Part shown: positions 50,800 to 51,560 of the stretch, piece after piece
Layout: every line of letters begins with the position of its first letter
Numbering within the stretch: the first letter of the stretch is position 1
Source of the DNA: Chitinophaga pinensis
GTDB lineage: Bacteria > Bacteroidota > Bacteroidia > CAMBQF01
Reading direction: 5' to 3'
NCBI GenBank assembly: GCA_945869825.1
Contig: CAMBQF010000004.1
Location: 1 to 51,560 of the forward strand
Length of the DNA: 51,560 nucleotides
The notes under the pieces: model-generated
Database searches by the model: none
What the model was told of the DNA's origin: nothing
What the model saw: the letters and a program-made list of their open reading frames with translations, nothing else
Translations under genes and position numbers: made by a program

Positions 50800-51360
50800 T
50801 TAAAGAATGGTATTAACCTGATAAAAGGTTTGCATTTGGTTTAGCAGGCCTGCGGGGGTAGAATCAACCAACATTTTATCTTTGGTAGCTGCGCTTAAAA
50901 ACCCGTCGGCTACCATAAAATCAAGAAAAGCATTGAGCTTATCATAATAGCCATCAACATTAAGTAAAGCGCAGGGCTTGTGGTGGTACTCTAGTTGCAG
51001 CCAGGTGTATACTTCAATAATCTCTTCTAATGTGCCTATGCCGCCTGGCATAGCAATAAAACCATCACACAAATCGGCCATAAGGGCCTTGCGCTCGTGC
51101 ATGGTTTCTACAATATGCAGCTGGGTAAGGTTTAAGTGGCCAACCTCGCGTTCCATTAGTTTTCGGGGAATAACACCAATAGCCTCGCCGCCAAGTTTCA
51201 AAACCTCATCGGCAATATGGCCCATAAGCCCTATGTTACCTCCGCCATACACAAGGCCTATGTTACTTTGTACCATAAGGGTGGCTAACTCTTCGGCAGC
51301 TTTAGCGTAGGCAGGATTACTGCCATAGTTTGAGCCACAAAAAACTGTAATGCGTTTCAT
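50800..51360 (-). CDS. LOG family protein (TIGR00730), nucleoside 5'-monophosphate phosphoribohydrolase
   Basis: 186 residues, normal length. VFCGSNYGSNPAYAKAAEEL, NIGLVYGGGNIGLMGHIADE, HERKALMADLCDGFIAMPGG and IGTLEEIIEVYTWLQLEYHH contain the family's G-G-G-x-x-G-x-M-G and PGGxGTxxE motifs with the catalytic Arg and Glu. Plant LOG enzymes release cytokinin bases; bacterial ones act on AMP and similar nucleotides. The start codon follows the upstream gene's TAA directly (TAAATG), so both are cotranscribed. Confidence 0.93.
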   Translation of the reverse strand: MKRITVFCGSNYGSNPAYAKAAEELATLMVQSNIGLVYGGGNIGLMGHIADEVLKLGGEAIGVIPRKLMEREVGHLNLTQLHIVETMHERKALMADLCDGFIAMPGGIGTLEEIIEVYTWLQLEYHHKPCALLNVDGYYDKLNAFLDFMVADGFLSAATKDKMLVDSTPAGLLNQMQTFYQVNTIL

Positions 51361-51560
51361 TTAGTCAATATTGTCTTGTTGTTCATCATCAGTACCCTGC
51401 CCGTTGTTATTCTTAGATTTTCCGCCCTTAAAAAACAACAGCCCTGCAACAATTATTACCACTATTGCCGTAACCAAAGGGTAGGCATCTTTTGCAGATG
51501 AAAAAGCGAATATGGTAAACAGCATAAGGGTAAATAATTGGCCAAAGCTATAAAATAAGG
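51361..51560 (-). CDS. Membrane protein, 3' end only
   Basis: The last 65 codons of a frame that runs off the window. The visible part has two hydrophobic segments (LFYSFGQLFTLMLFTIFAF and YPLVTAIVVIIVAGLLFF) and a hydrophilic tail (KGGKSKNNNGQGTDDEQQDN). An internal ATG (12th visible codon) could also start a 54-residue protein. Not identified. It is upstream of, and joined to, the LOG gene. Confidence 0.6.
   Translation of the reverse strand, partial: LFYSFGQLFTLMLFTIFAFSSAKDAYPLVTAIVVIIVAGLLFFKGGKSKNNNGQGTDDEQQDNID

Noticed and set aside
1-51560. CRISPR array, transposase, integrase or phage genes
   Set aside because: No regularly spaced direct repeats of 25-40 bases and no frame with such motifs were found on either strand.

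Overview
The window is chromosomal DNA from a member of the Bacteroidota. The evidence is type IX secretion C-terminal sorting domains (types A and B), a TonB-dependent receptor with a carboxypeptidase-like regulatory domain followed by DUF4249 lipoproteins, DUF6340, DUF2480 and DUF4349 families, a ribosomal operon in the order rplM-rpsI-rpsB-tsf, and the Bacteroidota -7 promoter word TAnnTTTG ahead of many genes. A finer placement (for example Chitinophagales or a relative) is only a guess. Genes are packed tightly, non-coding gaps are short and no phage, transposase or CRISPR array was seen. Most of the region looks like ordinary core and shell genome.

Layout. 1-1.3 kb: 3' part of the pyruvate dehydrogenase E2 gene. 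1.4-2.8 kb: a DUF975 membrane protein and a small secreted protein. 3.0-6.0 kb: an adaptor-permease-ATPase efflux or lipoprotein-export operon. 6.0-8.6 kb (minus): an AGMO-like sterol desaturase family protein and a T9SS-exported propeller protein. 8.7-11.3 kb: a lipoprotein with a degenerate metallopeptidase motif, a 2-hydroxyacid dehydrogenase and an odd Ile/Val-Pro repeat protein. 11.3-12.9 kb: acyl-CoA carboxylase beta subunit. 12.9-15.1 kb: a cluster of three related lipoproteins (two ending in TM2 domains) enclosing a DUF2752 protein. 15.2-18.7 kb: NamZ-type muramidase, a LolC/E-like permease, and a rhodanese-thioredoxin fusion lipoprotein. 18.8-25.0 kb (minus): DUF6340, flavin reductase, frr, pyrH, tsf, rpsB, rpsI, rplM.

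25.2-31.8 kb: a promoter-bearing truncated gene beside an intact T9SS protein; an SPFH-GYF protein plus a double zinc-ribbon membrane protein (resembling the Bacillus YdjI/YdjG pair); a stand-alone Smr domain; and a tandem CbbX-type AAA+ protein with a duplicated N-terminal module. 31.8-33.0 kb: DUF4349 protein and tRNA-Pro(GGG). 33.2-38.3 kb: TonB receptor with three translationally coupled tandem DUF4249 lipoproteins. 38.3-43.1 kb: mixed single genes and glycyl-tRNA synthetase. 43.2-44.5 kb: sufE, a DUF59 (SufT-like) gene and DUF2480, an Fe-S assembly set. 44.6-51.6 kb: a large T9SS type B adhesin-like protein, a TPR/coiled-coil adenylate cyclase, an HD-domain protein, rpe with a TerC gene, a LOG-family gene and a partial membrane gene.

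The most interesting material is the lipoprotein/TM2/DUF2752 cluster, the SPFH/zinc-ribbon pair, the duplicated N-terminal module on the AAA+ protein, the DUF4249 triplication, the recurring TAnnTTTG boxes only 5-8 bases from start codons (predicting leaderless mRNAs), and several convergent gene pairs with almost no spacer. None can be proved to be a new system from sequence reading alone.
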